A DNA stretch of 64,000 bases from Sipunculus nudus (lineage: Eukaryota; Annelida; Sipuncula; Golfingiida; Sipunculidae). This document shows, piece by piece, positions 1 to 12,051 of this stretch. The position numbers and the translations under genes are program-made. The stretch spans positions 65,664,159 to 65,728,158 of the forward strand of contig CM049313.1 of NCBI GenBank assembly GCA_026874595.1. Direction: 5' to 3'. The notes below the pieces were generated by a model. The model worked only from the letters and a program-made list of their open reading frames with translations, ran no database searches and had not been told where the DNA came from. Positions within the stretch are counted from its first letter, which is position 1. Every line of letters begins with the position of its first letter.

Positions 1-311
1 GATTATTCCCTATTAAGCTGCATAATTAATAATTTTTATATTACTCCATAGGTGCCTTATTTCTTTTGTGCTTTTAGGTCCTCCACATATGTCACGCTTT
101 TTCATGAGGCGCCCTGGGTGTTTTCCTGCATTTCGAGCTCACTGGTCCGTTAAAACATGCGCATGCCCAAAATGCATGCCCTGCCCAAAGTCCAAGTTAC
201 ATCACGTCAACGAGCCCTTACCGAGTTTGTTTTGCAAAAAAGTGAACTTTTCGTAGGAGCTTTGGCTGGATATTGTTTACTCGTTCGAGCCTCGTCAGTA
301 TTTTAACAATT
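1..311. other. Left edge, no gene recognised
   Basis: I see no splice-bounded exon, repeat or transposon end here. Open frames are short and without recognisable motifs. Confidence 0.5.
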
Positions 312-2213
312 CGTTTAGGGTTGCACACATATTTTCTTTTAGGATCTGTTATCTCCAGGGACATTGCAATCATATTACAAGTACATCTTTAAGCTGATAG
401 GCAATCTTTTGTCAAACAGGTTCTACAAACCTTAGCCAGATGTGTTCTTGCATCGGAACACTTCATGTATAAACACGTACTGTCACGCTTCAGTAACTGG
501 TTTCTCCTTGCGAGTGGCTGAACAAATACATGTTTTACGAATATGAGGCTTCTTCAATGGAACAAAAAAAATCGTATTACGGCGATTCTGATTTCCTCCA
601 AAGTTTAATGGATTGTTTATACGGTCTTATACTAAGCCTCAACACATTTTCAATAAAATCCCTACAAAAATCTTTGTGCCAGTTTGCTTAGAGACAAAAC
701 GAAGAACCACTTATTCCTTTGCCAATGAATTTGCCAATTTTAACCTTATTTTATGTAGAGGCGTTGTGAGTTTTCGACCAGACCTGCTTATTCCAGACCA
801 ATCAACAAAAATCAGGACAAATATTAAATCCTGTTGGAATTTATTAACCTGACTCTGTCTTTTCACTCTCGCGTGCAAGATCCTTCTCCAGCGTGTACAT
901 GTGTACATGTGTCTGTTATCATGCCTAAGATTACCCTCAAATGATGACTAAAAACATTTTCCGTGATGTCATCGGAGCTTCATTTTATGAATACTAGTAA
1001 CTTTCTGAAACTTTCACTTTGCTATAGTCATTTAATTTCTTCAAATTATTTCACAGTAGATACATATATATCTGTGTGTGTGTGTTTTTTTTTACAAGTC
1101 ATGTAAAACAGTGATCCCAATATATATATCGGTGAAATGGAAAGTCTCTTCGCTTGTTTGTTGATTTTCTGACCGCATACAAGCAGGGGCGTCAATACAG
1201 GGGGCGATGGGAGTATATATCCCCTCCCCACTTTTTATAGGAAGTAAGGGGTTGTTCAATGTCGTTTGGGGTTGCACACATATTTTCTTTTAGGATCTGT
1301 TATCTCCAGGGACATTGCAATCATATTACAAGTACATCATTAAGCTGATAGGCAATCTTTTGTCAAACAGGTTCTACAAACCTTAGCCAGATGTGTTCTT
1401 GCATCGGAACACTTCATGTATAAACACGTACTGTCACGCTTCAGTAACTGGTTTCTCCTGGCGAGTGGCTGAACAAATACATGTTTTACGAATATGAGGC
1501 TTCTTCAATGGAACAAAAAAAATCGTATTACGGCGATTCTGATTTCCTCCAAAGTTTAATGGATTGTTTATACGGTCTTATACTAAGCCTCAACACATTT
1601 TCAATAAAATCCCTACAAAAATCTTTGTGCCAGTTTGCTTAGAGACAAAACGAAGAACCACTTATTCCTTTGCCAATGAATTTGCCAATTTTAACCTTAT
1701 TTTATGTAGAGGCGTTGTGAGTTTTCGACCAGACCTGCTTTTTCCAGACCAATCAACAAAAATCAGGACAAATATTAAATCCTGTTGGAATTTATTAACC
1801 TGACTCTGTCTTTTCACTCTCGCGTGCAAGATCCTTCTCCAGCGTGTACATGTGTACATGTGTCTGTTATCATGCCTAAGATTACCCTCAAATGATGACT
1901 AAAAACATTTTCCGTGATGTCATCGGAGCTTCATTTTATGAATACTAGTAACTTTCTGAAACTTTCACTTTGCTATAGTCATTTAATTTCTTCAAATTAT
2001 TTCACAGTAGATACATATATATCTGTGTGTGTGTTTTTTTTTTACAAGTCATGTAAAACAGTGATCCCAATATATATATATCGGTGAAATGGAAAGTCTC
2101 TTCGCTTGTTTGTTGATTTTCTGACCGCATACAAGCAGGGGCGTCAATACAGGGGGCGATGGGAGTATATATCCCCTCCCCACTTTTTATAGGAAGTAAG
2201 GGGTTGTTCAATG
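312..2213. repeat. Tandem duplication of a 951-bp segment (two copies)
   Basis: The sequence from about 312 to 1262 is repeated immediately at about 1263 to 2213 with a constant offset of 951 bases. For example, GTTGCACACA starts at 320 and again at 1271. The copies differ only by scattered single-base changes and by small length changes in the (TG)n and (AT)n tracts, so the duplication looks recent. Short open frames inside are identical between copies but match no family I recognise. I see no terminal inverted repeats, so this is read as a segmental tandem duplication and not a transposon. Confidence 0.93.
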
Positions 2214-2404
2214 TCTCCATCAGCCCTGATATTTAGAGAATAATATTTATATATTGGAAATGAAACATGTCAGTAATCAGAATTAGAGACTTGTAAATGT
2301 GAAATATTATAAATCTAAACCTAGTTTAGAATGAGCATGCCCTATAAACATAATACCTTATTTTTTAATTGTAATAATTTTGAAAGGTGTCACAAAAACA
2401 ATAG

Positions 2405-2448
<44 letters not shown>

Positions 2449-4515
2449 AATTTGTGTGTGTGTGTGTGTGTTTATAAAAAAATGTCCCAACTTTGATTGC
2501 ACACCCCATCCCCATCACGCCTGCGAGTCAACACCCCCCCCCCCCCGTCCGCCCTTGAAGATTTATTGACGCACTTGCATAAAAGAATGGCTGCCACAGC
2601 TTGTAAAACTGACAAATATATGGTGTAAAGGGCAAAAAAAAATGACGGCGATCGTCATATAGATATACTATTTAAGCTTTAGTTTATCACATCACATCTA
2701 TTTATACTGCGTTTTAGTCTCAGTAAATGTTAAAACTAATTTTATTAAATATAACGGTATGGTCGGGCACTGCGGTGCATTTTTCGACATGACTAGTGTC
2801 CCGACTCAAAGTATGCTCTATATCATTCAAATCAGAATGAGATGGTGATGCTCACGGCTAGAAATATTTCAGACCAGTAGGTCTCTGTAACATGGCCGTG
2901 CGCTGACCGTGTTCAACTACACTGTCTCTCAGGCAAAGAAGTGTTCCCCGGTTCAAAATATACAACGGAACTGAAATACAACCCCAGTTCTGCCCTCTCT
3001 CACGTCAGTTAACGCCGCCGGTCAATAAATCAAGACCACCTCAATCAGTTCCTCAGCAAAGGAACACCACATACCTATTAATCAGCTCAATTCAATCATC
3101 AGTAATCATGGTTTGTTAAGGCTAAATGTCCACCAAACCATCACGTATGACCACCCTGCACCCATGGTGCTATACGAGTAAAGGGTTGATCAGGAGTAAA
3201 ATACACAGGCGTGAACCTTGTAGAAGACCCGTTTCTCTTTCATTTTAGGTTCACGGTAAGCAATATCTTGTACTACCGACGCTTATACCCCCGTAGGCAC
3301 AGGAATTATATCAGTCTTGTATTTGTGAAGGTTATTCTAAAAAACTTACCATGAAATGGGAAACATAAACTCCAGTTTATATCTGAATAATTATATTAAT
3401 AATATTAATAATCATAATAATAATTATAATCATAATAACAATTATTGTCCCCTCATGCGGCGTGTATTTCTCCTGTTGTTAATATGCGTTCAAATCCATT
3501 TGCATTTCCGCTAGGTGAGGCATACACGAGGTTTGTTCTGATTAGCAATGAAACTTAATCCGACTGGTCATAGCTTGCCGCGAGACCTAAGGTCAATCAT
3601 GGTAAATCATACGCTGTGCGAGAGCACCGGAATCTCCTTTTATAGGAAAATAGAAACATTCCATTTAATTAAAACATTATGGTATCTCCGCTGAAAAAAA
3701 ATTCTTTTTCATAAGATATTTTGATATCGAATGTTTATGAAAAATACACTTCGGCAGTGTTTTTAACTTAAGATAGCGTGTGATAGGCATTGATAAGCGA
3801 CAAAAAAATATTTGCCCTGTGTTCTTCTCAAGCCATTTCAAGGCAGCACCCTCGGGGGGGGGGGGGGGGGGGCAGACTTGTTACAATGTATCACCTGCCA
3901 GCGGTCCGGCTAGCTGAGCAAAGGCCACACAAATCAATGAACATTTCTGATTAGGAGACGGTTTCCGCGGCACCTCGGTTGCAAAGTTTTAAAGTGAGTT
4001 CCGTTTTCATTCATAAACACAATATTTAGTTAAAATGCTGAGTCATTCGACTTTATTCCTGTTTGAGGCCCCAAATGTCCGTTTCATAAACACATTTAAA
4101 ATAATTGATTTCATAAGTAAGATCTGGTGCTTTTCTAATATTTTAACTCGGCTGTGTCTATAATCCTTCGTCTTATATACATATATACATTTAGGCGAAA
4201 GCTAGACCAAGTTGGGCTTGATAATGAGCGTAAGTACAATAAAACAACAGAAATGGCCTTCGACCTGGAGGCCATGAGATAAATCAGTTATATAGCCCAG
4301 TGAAATGTTATGCTTTACGTATGGTTTTACGAGGCGTGGGTCATGCATGGCATTCGCGAGGGTTCATAATTTTTAACGCACAGTTCGGGTAGCCATTTCC
4401 CATGGCGTAACAATCCTCAATAACGGGGAGACATAAATCATCCAAGAATAACAGACATACAGCAAGCAGCCAAATCGATTTCAAAATATAACTGTCGTGG
4501 ATATACCAGACAAAA
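2214..4515. other. Non-coding stretch with simple repeats
   Basis: It holds an (AT)n run at about 2409-2446, a (TG)n run just after it, a poly-C tract near 2532, an ATAAT-rich stretch near 3390-3450 and a run of 19 G at 3854-3872. I see no exon or mobile element end that I can support. Confidence 0.5.
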
Positions 4516-5380
4516 TGATGATGTCTCTTGCTACATGGCTCTAGGTTACCAAACAAAAAGATGGTGTGCTCTTGCTACATGGCTCTAGGTTACCAAACAA
4601 AAAGGTGATGTCCTCTCGCTACATGGCTCTAGGTTACAAAACAAGAAGATGATGTCCTCTCGCTACATGGCTCTAGGTTACCAAACAAAAAGATGATGTC
4701 CTCTCGCTACATGGCTCTAGGTTACCAAACAAAAAGATGATGTCCTCTCGCTACATGGTTCTAGGTTACCAAACAAAAAGATGATGTCCTCTCGCTACAT
4801 GGCTCTAGGTTACCAAACAAAAAGATGATGTGCTCTCGCTACATGGCTCTAGGTTACCAAACAAGAAGATGATGTGCTCTCGCTACATGGCTCTAGGTTA
4901 CCAAACAAAAAGATGATGTCCTCTCGCTACATGGCTCTAGGTTACCAAACAAAAAGATGATGTCCTCTCGCTACATGGCTCTAGGTTACCAAACAAAAAG
5001 ATGATGTCCTCTCGCTACATGGCTCTAGGTTACCAAACAAAAAGATGATGTGCTCTCGCTACATGGCTCTAGGTTACAAAACAAGAAGATGATGTCCTCT
5101 CGCTACATGGCTCTAGGTTACCAAACAAAAAGATGATGTCCTCTCGCTACATGGCTCTAGGTTACCAAACAAAAAGATGATGTCCTCTCGCTACATGGCT
5201 CTAGGTTACCAAACAAAAAGATGATGTGCTCTCGCTACATGGCTCGAGGTTACCAAACAAAAAGATGATGTCCTCTCGCTACATGGCTCTAGGTTACCAA
5301 ACAAAAAGATGATGTCCTCTCGCTACATGGCTCTAGGTTACCAAAAAAAAGATGATGTCCTCTTGCTACATGGCTCTAGG
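4516..5380. repeat. 44-bp minisatellite, about 20 copies
   Basis: A 44-base unit containing CTACATGGCTCTAGGTTAC and AAAAAGATGATGTCCTC is repeated head to tail, about 19.7 copies. Variants are few: GTGCTC for GTCCTC, AACAAGAAG for AACAAAAAG, and one CTCGAGG. The first and last units carry TCTTGCTAC where the internal units have TCTCGCTAC. That is the usual pattern for an array homogenised in the middle with diverged edges. No long reading frame runs through it, since 44 is not a multiple of 3. Confidence 0.95.
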
Positions 5381-6229
5381 TGAAATATTTGTCAGGACCA
5401 GAAAATCCCTTTTAGAACATTGTTTTTTCAGAAGCGGGGAACGATTAGCTCTTACAAGCTGTTGTAAATCAAACATAGGATTATTGTCTTGGCTTGTATG
5501 ACCACTGGTTACAGACAAAAATTAGTATGTATCTATTGTATTAATTTATATGTGTCCCAAGGTAGCACGTATTTCTGCGGGACTGACACATTATATGATT
5601 AAAACCATATTGATATGTCACGCACCTTATACTAAATCCGTCAGATCCGTAAACCAACCAGGAGAGTATTTTATATTTACTGTAAATAAGCGTCGCCTAA
5701 GTTAATACAGACTGAACCAAGGAATACTACATTATCGTGACGCGTAATCTTCCAATTATAAAACGACATCTTGATTATGATTTAGTTCTTTGTATTAGGA
5801 TTGGATTTGAGAAAAGGCGGATGTCTAAGGTAACCTTTCACATTATTCAATAATTTACTCGGGAAAGATAGCATTGAACAAAGACAGGACCGAAGTTTTA
5901 ATATGGCATAGACCTGTCAGTCAAATTGTGATTGATCCAGCAATCGTCTAGACGAAGGACGTTTTTCTGTCGATACATATTTTATTTTATTTCTTTTACA
6001 GTAACTATTAACAATTTTGTACATCTTAATGACCCAAATCCATTTACGTGACCTTCAGCTATTTATCAAGGTCAAAACTGTAAATAGTGTCAATTTATAA
6101 CAAATATACACACCCTTCTCTCCTACACAATTTACGGATACCAGAAAACCTAAAAATGATATTTACAGTTACGACCATATATAATACAGAGAAATCCAGT
6201 GCTAAACTTCAGCTATGACCATAATAATA
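5381..6229. other. Non-coding spacer
   Basis: AT-rich sequence between the minisatellite and the CACTA-like element. I see nothing in it that I can name. Confidence 0.45.
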
Positions 6230-6239
6230 CACTGTAAAA

Positions 6240-6390
6240 AGTGCCGCTTCACTCATGTTTCAAATAAACTCTTACATGTTTCAGTTTTTGACATGTTTGC
6301 AGGCTGACACATGTCATTTACATGTGTCATCTAATTTTTCCCGATTAACGGTCGTTGAAACACCAAGACATGTCTGAGACATGTTTGATA
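6240..6390. repeat. Left subterminal repeat cluster of the CACTA-like element
   Basis: Words such as CATGTTTCA, ACATGTTT, GACACATGTC and GAGACATG recur in both orientations within 150 bases. Such arrays are the presumed transposase-binding sites in CACTA elements. Confidence 0.7.
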
Positions 6391-6693
6391 CGTGTTTTAA
6401 GCAGTCATATATTTCAACGGCTCCATTTTTTGCCTTTTCGGTTTAATATTTCGTCACTTAAATTTAAGTCTGAGCAAGCAGAAGCATTCCAACTGAAATG
6501 CCGTCATCTAATACTGAAAAAACAGACGTCAACCGGATCAACAGCCACTCTTCTCTAGACGATGTAATATCATGGGCCAAAGTGAGGTCGGTATATCAAT
6601 TAAGAAATCAGTCATTCAAACACCGCTTTTTTCTTATTGCATCAGCATTGTGTGTGTGTATGGTGGAGGGGGATCATTGGGTTGGTTGGGTCG

Positions 6694-6838
6694 GTGGGGG
6701 GGGGGGGGGGTTGTGGTGATGGTGGGCGGGGGGGGGGGGGGGGTGAGTCCATCTCTGGACCCTTGTGTCCTATGCTAGACCTGGGGTCCATCAGGTCTAA
6801 CATGATACACTTTGGTCCAGAGATGGGGGGGGGGGGGG
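6694..6838. other. Poly-G tracts flanking a 78-bp hairpin
   Basis: Long G runs lie at about 6695-6710, 6728-6743 and 6825-6838. Between them, 6749-6761 (CCATCTCTGGACC) is the exact reverse complement of 6814-6826, and inside that TAGACCT and AGGTCTA form a second inverted pair. A partly matched GTGTCCTATG / CATGATACAC pair lies between the two. The whole could fold as one hairpin bordered by G-rich DNA on the same strand. Confidence 0.8.
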
Positions 6839-9759
6839 GTTAATTAATTCAGCTGTAGTGGATATTTCAGGATATGGGCAGATTTCAAATAAATGGTTCG
6901 TAATATGGCAATGATTACAATTCAAAGTCAAATTAGACCCATTTCATATGTGCTCAAATAATAATTAATATTTCCCTGTAAAAAGGTTCTCATTAGATGA
7001 CTTAGCTGAGCTTATTTTATCATATCTTAGAATGTCTGAAGTTCACTGAAAATTGAAAGAACTTTTAAAACACATTACATGAACTAAAATTGATATTTTT
7101 CACATTGAAGAAGAGCTCAATATAATGTTTAAATACTGTTCTTAAGCATTGAGGTAGCAGTGGGGTGGATAAGTATAAGATAAGTAAGGAAACGTATTTA
7201 ATCATTTGTTTAATGCATTTTTATTCCTATTGTTTTTACTGCTAAATCATAGGGGTCAGTTTCTAAGCAGTGGATTAATATCTTATCATAATATGAACTG
7301 TGCATGTGTATTAGTCATGATTAGTTTGATAAACAAGACAAGCTGTGGCATTTTAAAATTTTATGCACTATTGCTGGTAACTCCCAGGTTACAACAGGCA
7401 TGTGATTATGTAAAATCAGGGTTCATATATATTTTCCTGATATTTCATATGCATAAATTGCTCATGGAGAGTATTAAGAGGAATTATGCCACTATCCTTT
7501 CCCCTAATTAAGCACTTTTACTATGATTACATGTACAAAAGCCTCAGATCCTATTGCCTTATGCACTGATTAAATTGAAACTTGGTATCCATGTTGACTT
7601 TGGATTGCCCCATATGATGTATAACACAAGTTGTATCTGGAACATGTTGGCATATAAAATTGTTATTTTGAGAATATCAGTTATTCTACAAGATTTGCAA
7701 CTGTTAGCTCATATTTATGATTCAAATTTTTTTTTGCAAGGAGGATGTTACTTGAAACACATTCAAGTCTGCTGAGGGAGCTGAGCCTTTTATCGTCTTA
7801 ATCTATGATGAGATCAGCAGCTATAGTTGGAGATGGTATAGAAATATGTGCCTTAAATGGCGTTAGAATAATTTAGAGAAGCTTTTACCTGCTGCTTGTT
7901 TGGTACTTTGTACTGTATTTAAATTATCCCAGAGATTTTTGTCAGTTACTGAATCTATTCCAGGAACATTGTTCTAAGGCACCTGTTCCAAACAACAGTA
8001 AATCTATTTCTTACAAGGAATTTGTTGACAGTTTAAAGAAGTAAACCTTGACAAAAAAGTCAAGTATAAGGTACAACTTGCACTTTGGCGAGCTTTGTTT
8101 TGAGCAGATATGTGTAGTAGTGGAACATTTTTTTCAGGTACTTCTACCAAGCAAGAGTAATTCAATTTCTAACAGTCACTTTGTAATTTAAAGAAGTTAT
8201 GCTTAGACACCCTCAAGCTTATCTGTAGCAATATGATCATCAGTAATGTAACAATTATTTATTAGTGGACATTTTTTTTGCAATTTTTATTCATCATTCA
8301 TAGAATTATAATAGACTATGGCAAGAGTTTTCAGTCAGCTTGTTTTAGTCAATAGAATCGTCTGTAATTTCAAAAGAGCATCTGTACACTCTTTGCATGT
8401 TACTTTGTTACAGATTTCCATCTGCAAGAAAAAGGATTTAGGATAACAATGAAGGATGGTTATATGAGTGGTATATATAACTTATTTTTTCATGAAATTT
8501 TGATTTATTGTAATTTATGCTTTTAATTTTAAAATCAAGTATTTTAATGATTTTAAATGATTTTTTTTATTAAGCGTCTTCCCTGAATTAATATCCCTAC
8601 AGTGTATGCACCTTCATCAGTACCTCTTTGAGCTCCAGCACTATACGACTGGTCTGTCTGTCTTTTGTTGTTCATCTTTTAATACTAATATCTTTTCTTA
8701 TTAATGGCGATACTTTAGAATTTTTTACATATGTTTAAAATGTGCCAGGTGCACCACATAAAGGAACTTGTGGTGCCCCCACATTTTTGGTGATTTATTT
8801 GCTAGTTTGTGTATGCACATTGTGGGCCCATAAGGAATCTGACTTGAGCAATGCAGCTTATGATACCTTTATTCCAAATGTAACAAATCCTAAATATGAA
8901 AGTATTTGCATTATTTTTATATTAATTCTTGTTACCCAGCAACTTTTGAAGGGAACTTTCCTAACTTAATTTTATTGAAGCTTTTCTGAGAAATGATTGC
9001 ATGATTTGCACTATATTTTGTACATGTATTAATCTAGGTGAAGGCATATCACTTGATAAATTTGTTAATTTTATTTACATTTTTAGCTAAATCTGGTCTC
9101 AGATGTATGCTGACTTTTTCCAGAATCACAAAACAGTGCTTATCCTTCTTTACTTAACTGATTTTGATTCTAAGCTCAGCTGACTGTAAGTCAGTATATT
9201 TTAACATATATGGTAGAACTAATTATAAACACTCCTTAAACAGTCCTGTGTTGATGCAGTTGGTTTCTGTCTCTTGAATTGGGCCTGCAATTCTTATAAT
9301 TTGCCAACATATTTTCATTTCTTTTTAGATGTAGATTCCATGGTCATTTTTTATGAAAAAGCTGCATTAGACCTCAATTTTGTTTATTTTCAGCATTTGA
9401 TAATCATTAATGTTGGTTTTACTTGTGTACAGCATAGTTATGTCTTGTTGACAAGTATTTTGTTTACGAGAGTCGGTCCAACAATTATTTTTCAAAACTG
9501 TCACGGGCATATTTGTTTAATTTTAAAAAAATGGAAAAATAGTAAACTGCTGGAAATTATATGATTTTGTAGGTGAAATGATCCATTCACTTTCAGGAAT
9601 TTTCTATTGTGAAATAATTAAAGAGTAACTTGTGTTTTTCCAGTATTGTCATATGTGAGAAATTCACAGGTGAACTTTGGGGTCGTTATCCCTTGTTCTT
9701 GGTCGTGTATAGCATGTTGTGTACCTGTGATTCTCATCAATACTTAATGTAAAGCAAGA

Positions 9760-10207
9760 GGAGTTATTTCAAACATGTTTCTAACACTTTGAAACATGAC
9801 AAAGGTGAAACGGGGTTTGAAACAGGAAAACGTGTGCCAAAAGTTGGGACAAACTGGTGCTTCAAACTATTTCCAGTTTCAAGATGAAACAGGTGGTTTA
9901 TCTTTTGAAACATGTCGCAAGAACGTGTTTCGTGGGTCGCCGATTTTCCGAATCATGTGTTTGTGATACATGTTTCAGGTTGAGACATGTAAGCAGCACG
10001 ACATGTAATACCCGCAAAACATGTTGAAAAACGTGTCTCAATCCCATCACCGAAACATGTTTCAAGTTGACACATGTTCCGTCTCAAGCTGAAACGTTAA
10101 AGCGTGAATTTGAAACATGTCTTATTTTAAAACGCCATATGTACCTGACACGTGTGCCAAAAGTTGGGACAAAATGCCATGTTCATTTGAAACACCAAAC
10201 ATGTTTT
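9760..10207. repeat. Right subterminal repeat cluster of the CACTA-like element
   Basis: At least a dozen GAAACATGT-like words in both orientations, and two copies of a longer phrase with GTGTGCCAAAAGTTGGGAC near 9832 and 10152. It mirrors the cluster at the left end. Confidence 0.75.
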
Positions 10208-10256
10208 CACTTTTTACAGTGTATACAGTAACAAAATATATACTATATGGAAATTG

Positions 10257-10260
<4 letters not shown>

Positions 10261-10307
<47 letters not shown>
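10261..10307. repeat. (AT)n microsatellite
   Basis: About 23 AT dinucleotides just outside the right end of the CACTA-like element. Confidence 0.95.
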
Positions 10308-10313
<6 letters not shown>

Positions 10314-10399
10314 TAAACACAAGATGAAAATTGATTTTGACCATTTCTTTTTGCGTCGTGAAAATCTGTCTTTTCAGTTTAGTAAAATAATCCTTCAGC

Positions 10400-10670
10400 A
10401 GTCATGTAACGTGGTGTTGTAATGTATAGTCCCTTGACTATTGACCGCAAGGTTATAGGTTCGCTTCCCGATCTGACCGCCTTCTGTGTTAAGACCCCTT
10501 GTGAAAGCAAATAGGTGAGCCCTCGCCACCCAGGAGTGAATGGGTTATGGTCATGGACAGCAAGCAGTCGAAATACGAATAACCTTCTAGCACGCACTAT
10601 ATGACTACTTGGGTTGGATGCTCCCAGGGGGCTTAGGGGTGAAAACTGAACAGGCGCGAGAATCTAGGAA
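10400..10670 (+). mobile_element. tRNA-derived SINE (family 1)
   Basis: A tRNA-like head carries a B-box match (GGTTCGCTTCCC at about 10458). A non-tRNA body follows that includes GAGTGAATGGGTTATGGTC and CTACTTGGGTTGGATGCTCC. Head-plus-body is the ordinary SINE layout. The A box is poorly preserved and I see no clear target-site duplication, so the borders are approximate. Confidence 0.5.
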
Positions 10671-11157
10671 GACAAATGTAAAGTCAATACATTTACAAAT
10701 ACTAAGCATTGAGTGTTCTTAAATAACCAACTCATGTTTAATGGGGTAACTCAGCATATGTTTCTTTTTTTATTATAAATTACGGTAATCCGCTTTTGCA
10801 CATCAGCGCCATTTTGTGTTTATTTAGTGAAACACATTACGTTTGAGTATGGCATAAAATTTGGATAATTCCTTCGTATATTCTTAAACATTTGTCAATG
10901 AGATGATAGAAACGAGATTACATAAGGCTTCATTGTGTTGAGCTGGAAATAAATCAAAGTGAGTGATTTTTCGAAAAGAGAGATTTCTTAAACTTCTTTT
11001 TTGTCCAGCGTTTGAAAAGCAGGTGGCTCTGAGAAGCAAATTGGGTAAAATTACCGTAAATAACAATATCTTGTTCAAAGGTACCAAATTGAAATAAAAA
11101 TTGTAAACTCTTAGAGAATGGTCGAGTTTTTAAATTATATAATTGAAATGTGTATAT
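10671..11157. other. Non-coding spacer
   Basis: AT-rich sequence with no feature I can support. Confidence 0.45.
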
Positions 11158-11337
11158 TGTTACGGGGTGACATAAAAGCGGACAGAACTGTCTCGATAGT
11201 TATAGACAAAAAAGTGTAACAATTTTATGTTACGAAGACAAAATCCTGGGCCGATCCCAGGTCGGTGGTGCACAAGTCCGGCTAAGCAAGCTTCACTAGC
11301 GAGACAGTTCGGTCCGCTTTGATGTCACCCCGTAACT
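11158..11337. mobile_element. Two miniature-LTR fragments in inverted arrangement
   Basis: On the minus strand, 11337 to 11229 reads as a degenerate copy of the miniature LTR also seen at 12419-12558 and 21951-22107. It has the head GTTACGGGGTGACATCAAAG and the end CTTCGTAACA. The plus strand at 11158-11199 is a second copy of the same head, facing it. The result is an inverted repeat of about 42 bases around the segment. The A-box region and part of the B box are deleted here. It abuts the truncated long LTR at 11338. Confidence 0.65.
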
Positions 11338-11916
11338 TTTTTTTTGTTAACAAATAACTATAATTTATTCCTAAAACAATCCTAACAATACAATACACTT
11401 AATCAATACAATTATACAGTGAAACAGCGGTATAGCAACAAGTCAATACGATTACACAGAAAGATAATGGTATAATACCTGAATACCAACAGTGTCACCA
11501 AAATAAGTCATTTGAATGTAAGCTCTCGGAGAATGAGAGTCCAGTGGAAAGTTCTTGAAACAACACAGAATGTAAACTGAAGTCCAGTGTATAAAATCCA
11601 GGAAAGTTCTTGAAATATCTATAATTGCCGCATTCGTCGGATAAGATCTTAAAAACAGCCTTTTATATACCTTCACACCCTAAGCCGGGAACCTTCTACT
11701 TCTCGAACAGTCTACAAAGGACTCTACTCAACAGTAAACATGCGTTTCAAGAATTCTCTAGAAAGACATCCCTGTGTATGTACATATCAGGCTGATCACG
11801 TGACCCACTACCAGGCGTGAAAACTCAAGGTCCACATGACAACGAGAGTTCAACCAGTACGGAATGTAACAACAACACGAGCCATGCCCGTGTCATACAA
11901 TAGAGCACCTGTAACA
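11338..11916 (-). mobile_element. 3' LTR of a Ty3-type retrotransposon, truncated at its U5 end
   Basis: Read on the minus strand, the LTR starts TGTTACAGGTGC at 11916, directly after the polypurine tract. It carries a TATA-like TATATAAAAG sequence and a GGAATAAATT polyadenylation signal near the end. It shares long stretches with LTR copies at 22599-23437, 33671-34286, ~37560-37977 and 42074-42875. Those copies have an extra tail of about 150 bases ending TTCCGTAACA, which is missing here; the miniature-LTR fragments take its place. Confidence 0.8.
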
Positions 11917-11927
11917 CTTCCCTTCCT
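11917..11927 (-). other. Polypurine tract next to the LTR
   Basis: The minus strand reads AGGAAGGGAAG immediately before the TGTTAC start of the LTR. This is the expected position of the plus-strand primer of an LTR retrotransposon and it fixes the LTR border. Confidence 0.75.
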
Positions 11928-12051
11928 GTAAGAAAAAAGAAAGTTTTTACGGAAAACTTTCTTTTTGCGATCACAATCACTAAAATTTTTACAACATCTC
12001 AAAATCATCTTATCTACAACATCACATAAACATCCTGTTTGCTACATTTCA

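Larger units (their letters stand above)
6230..10221. mobile_element. CACTA-like (EnSpm-type) non-autonomous DNA transposon, about 4 kb
   Basis: The left end at 6230 begins CACTGTAAAAAGTG and the right end finishes with its exact reverse complement CACTTTTTACAGTG at 10208-10221. The inverted similarity continues imperfectly inward, both ends carrying a CATGTTT word and a TTTCAAAT(A/G)AAC word. The dinucleotide TA flanks both ends. Both ends carry clusters of ACATGTTTC / GAAACATGT words (6240-6390 and 9760-10200). Terminal CACTG plus dense subterminal repeats is the layout known for CACTA/EnSpm elements. The roughly 3 kb between them is AT-rich with only short open frames and no transposase I recognise, so the copy is probably non-autonomous. 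The superfamily is an inference from the ends alone. Confidence 0.75.

Noticed and set aside
7206-7775. Two adjacent open frames of 101 and 73 codons inside the CACTA-like element
   Set aside because: Composition follows the local AT richness, there is no recognisable domain or catalytic motif, and the frames are unconnected.
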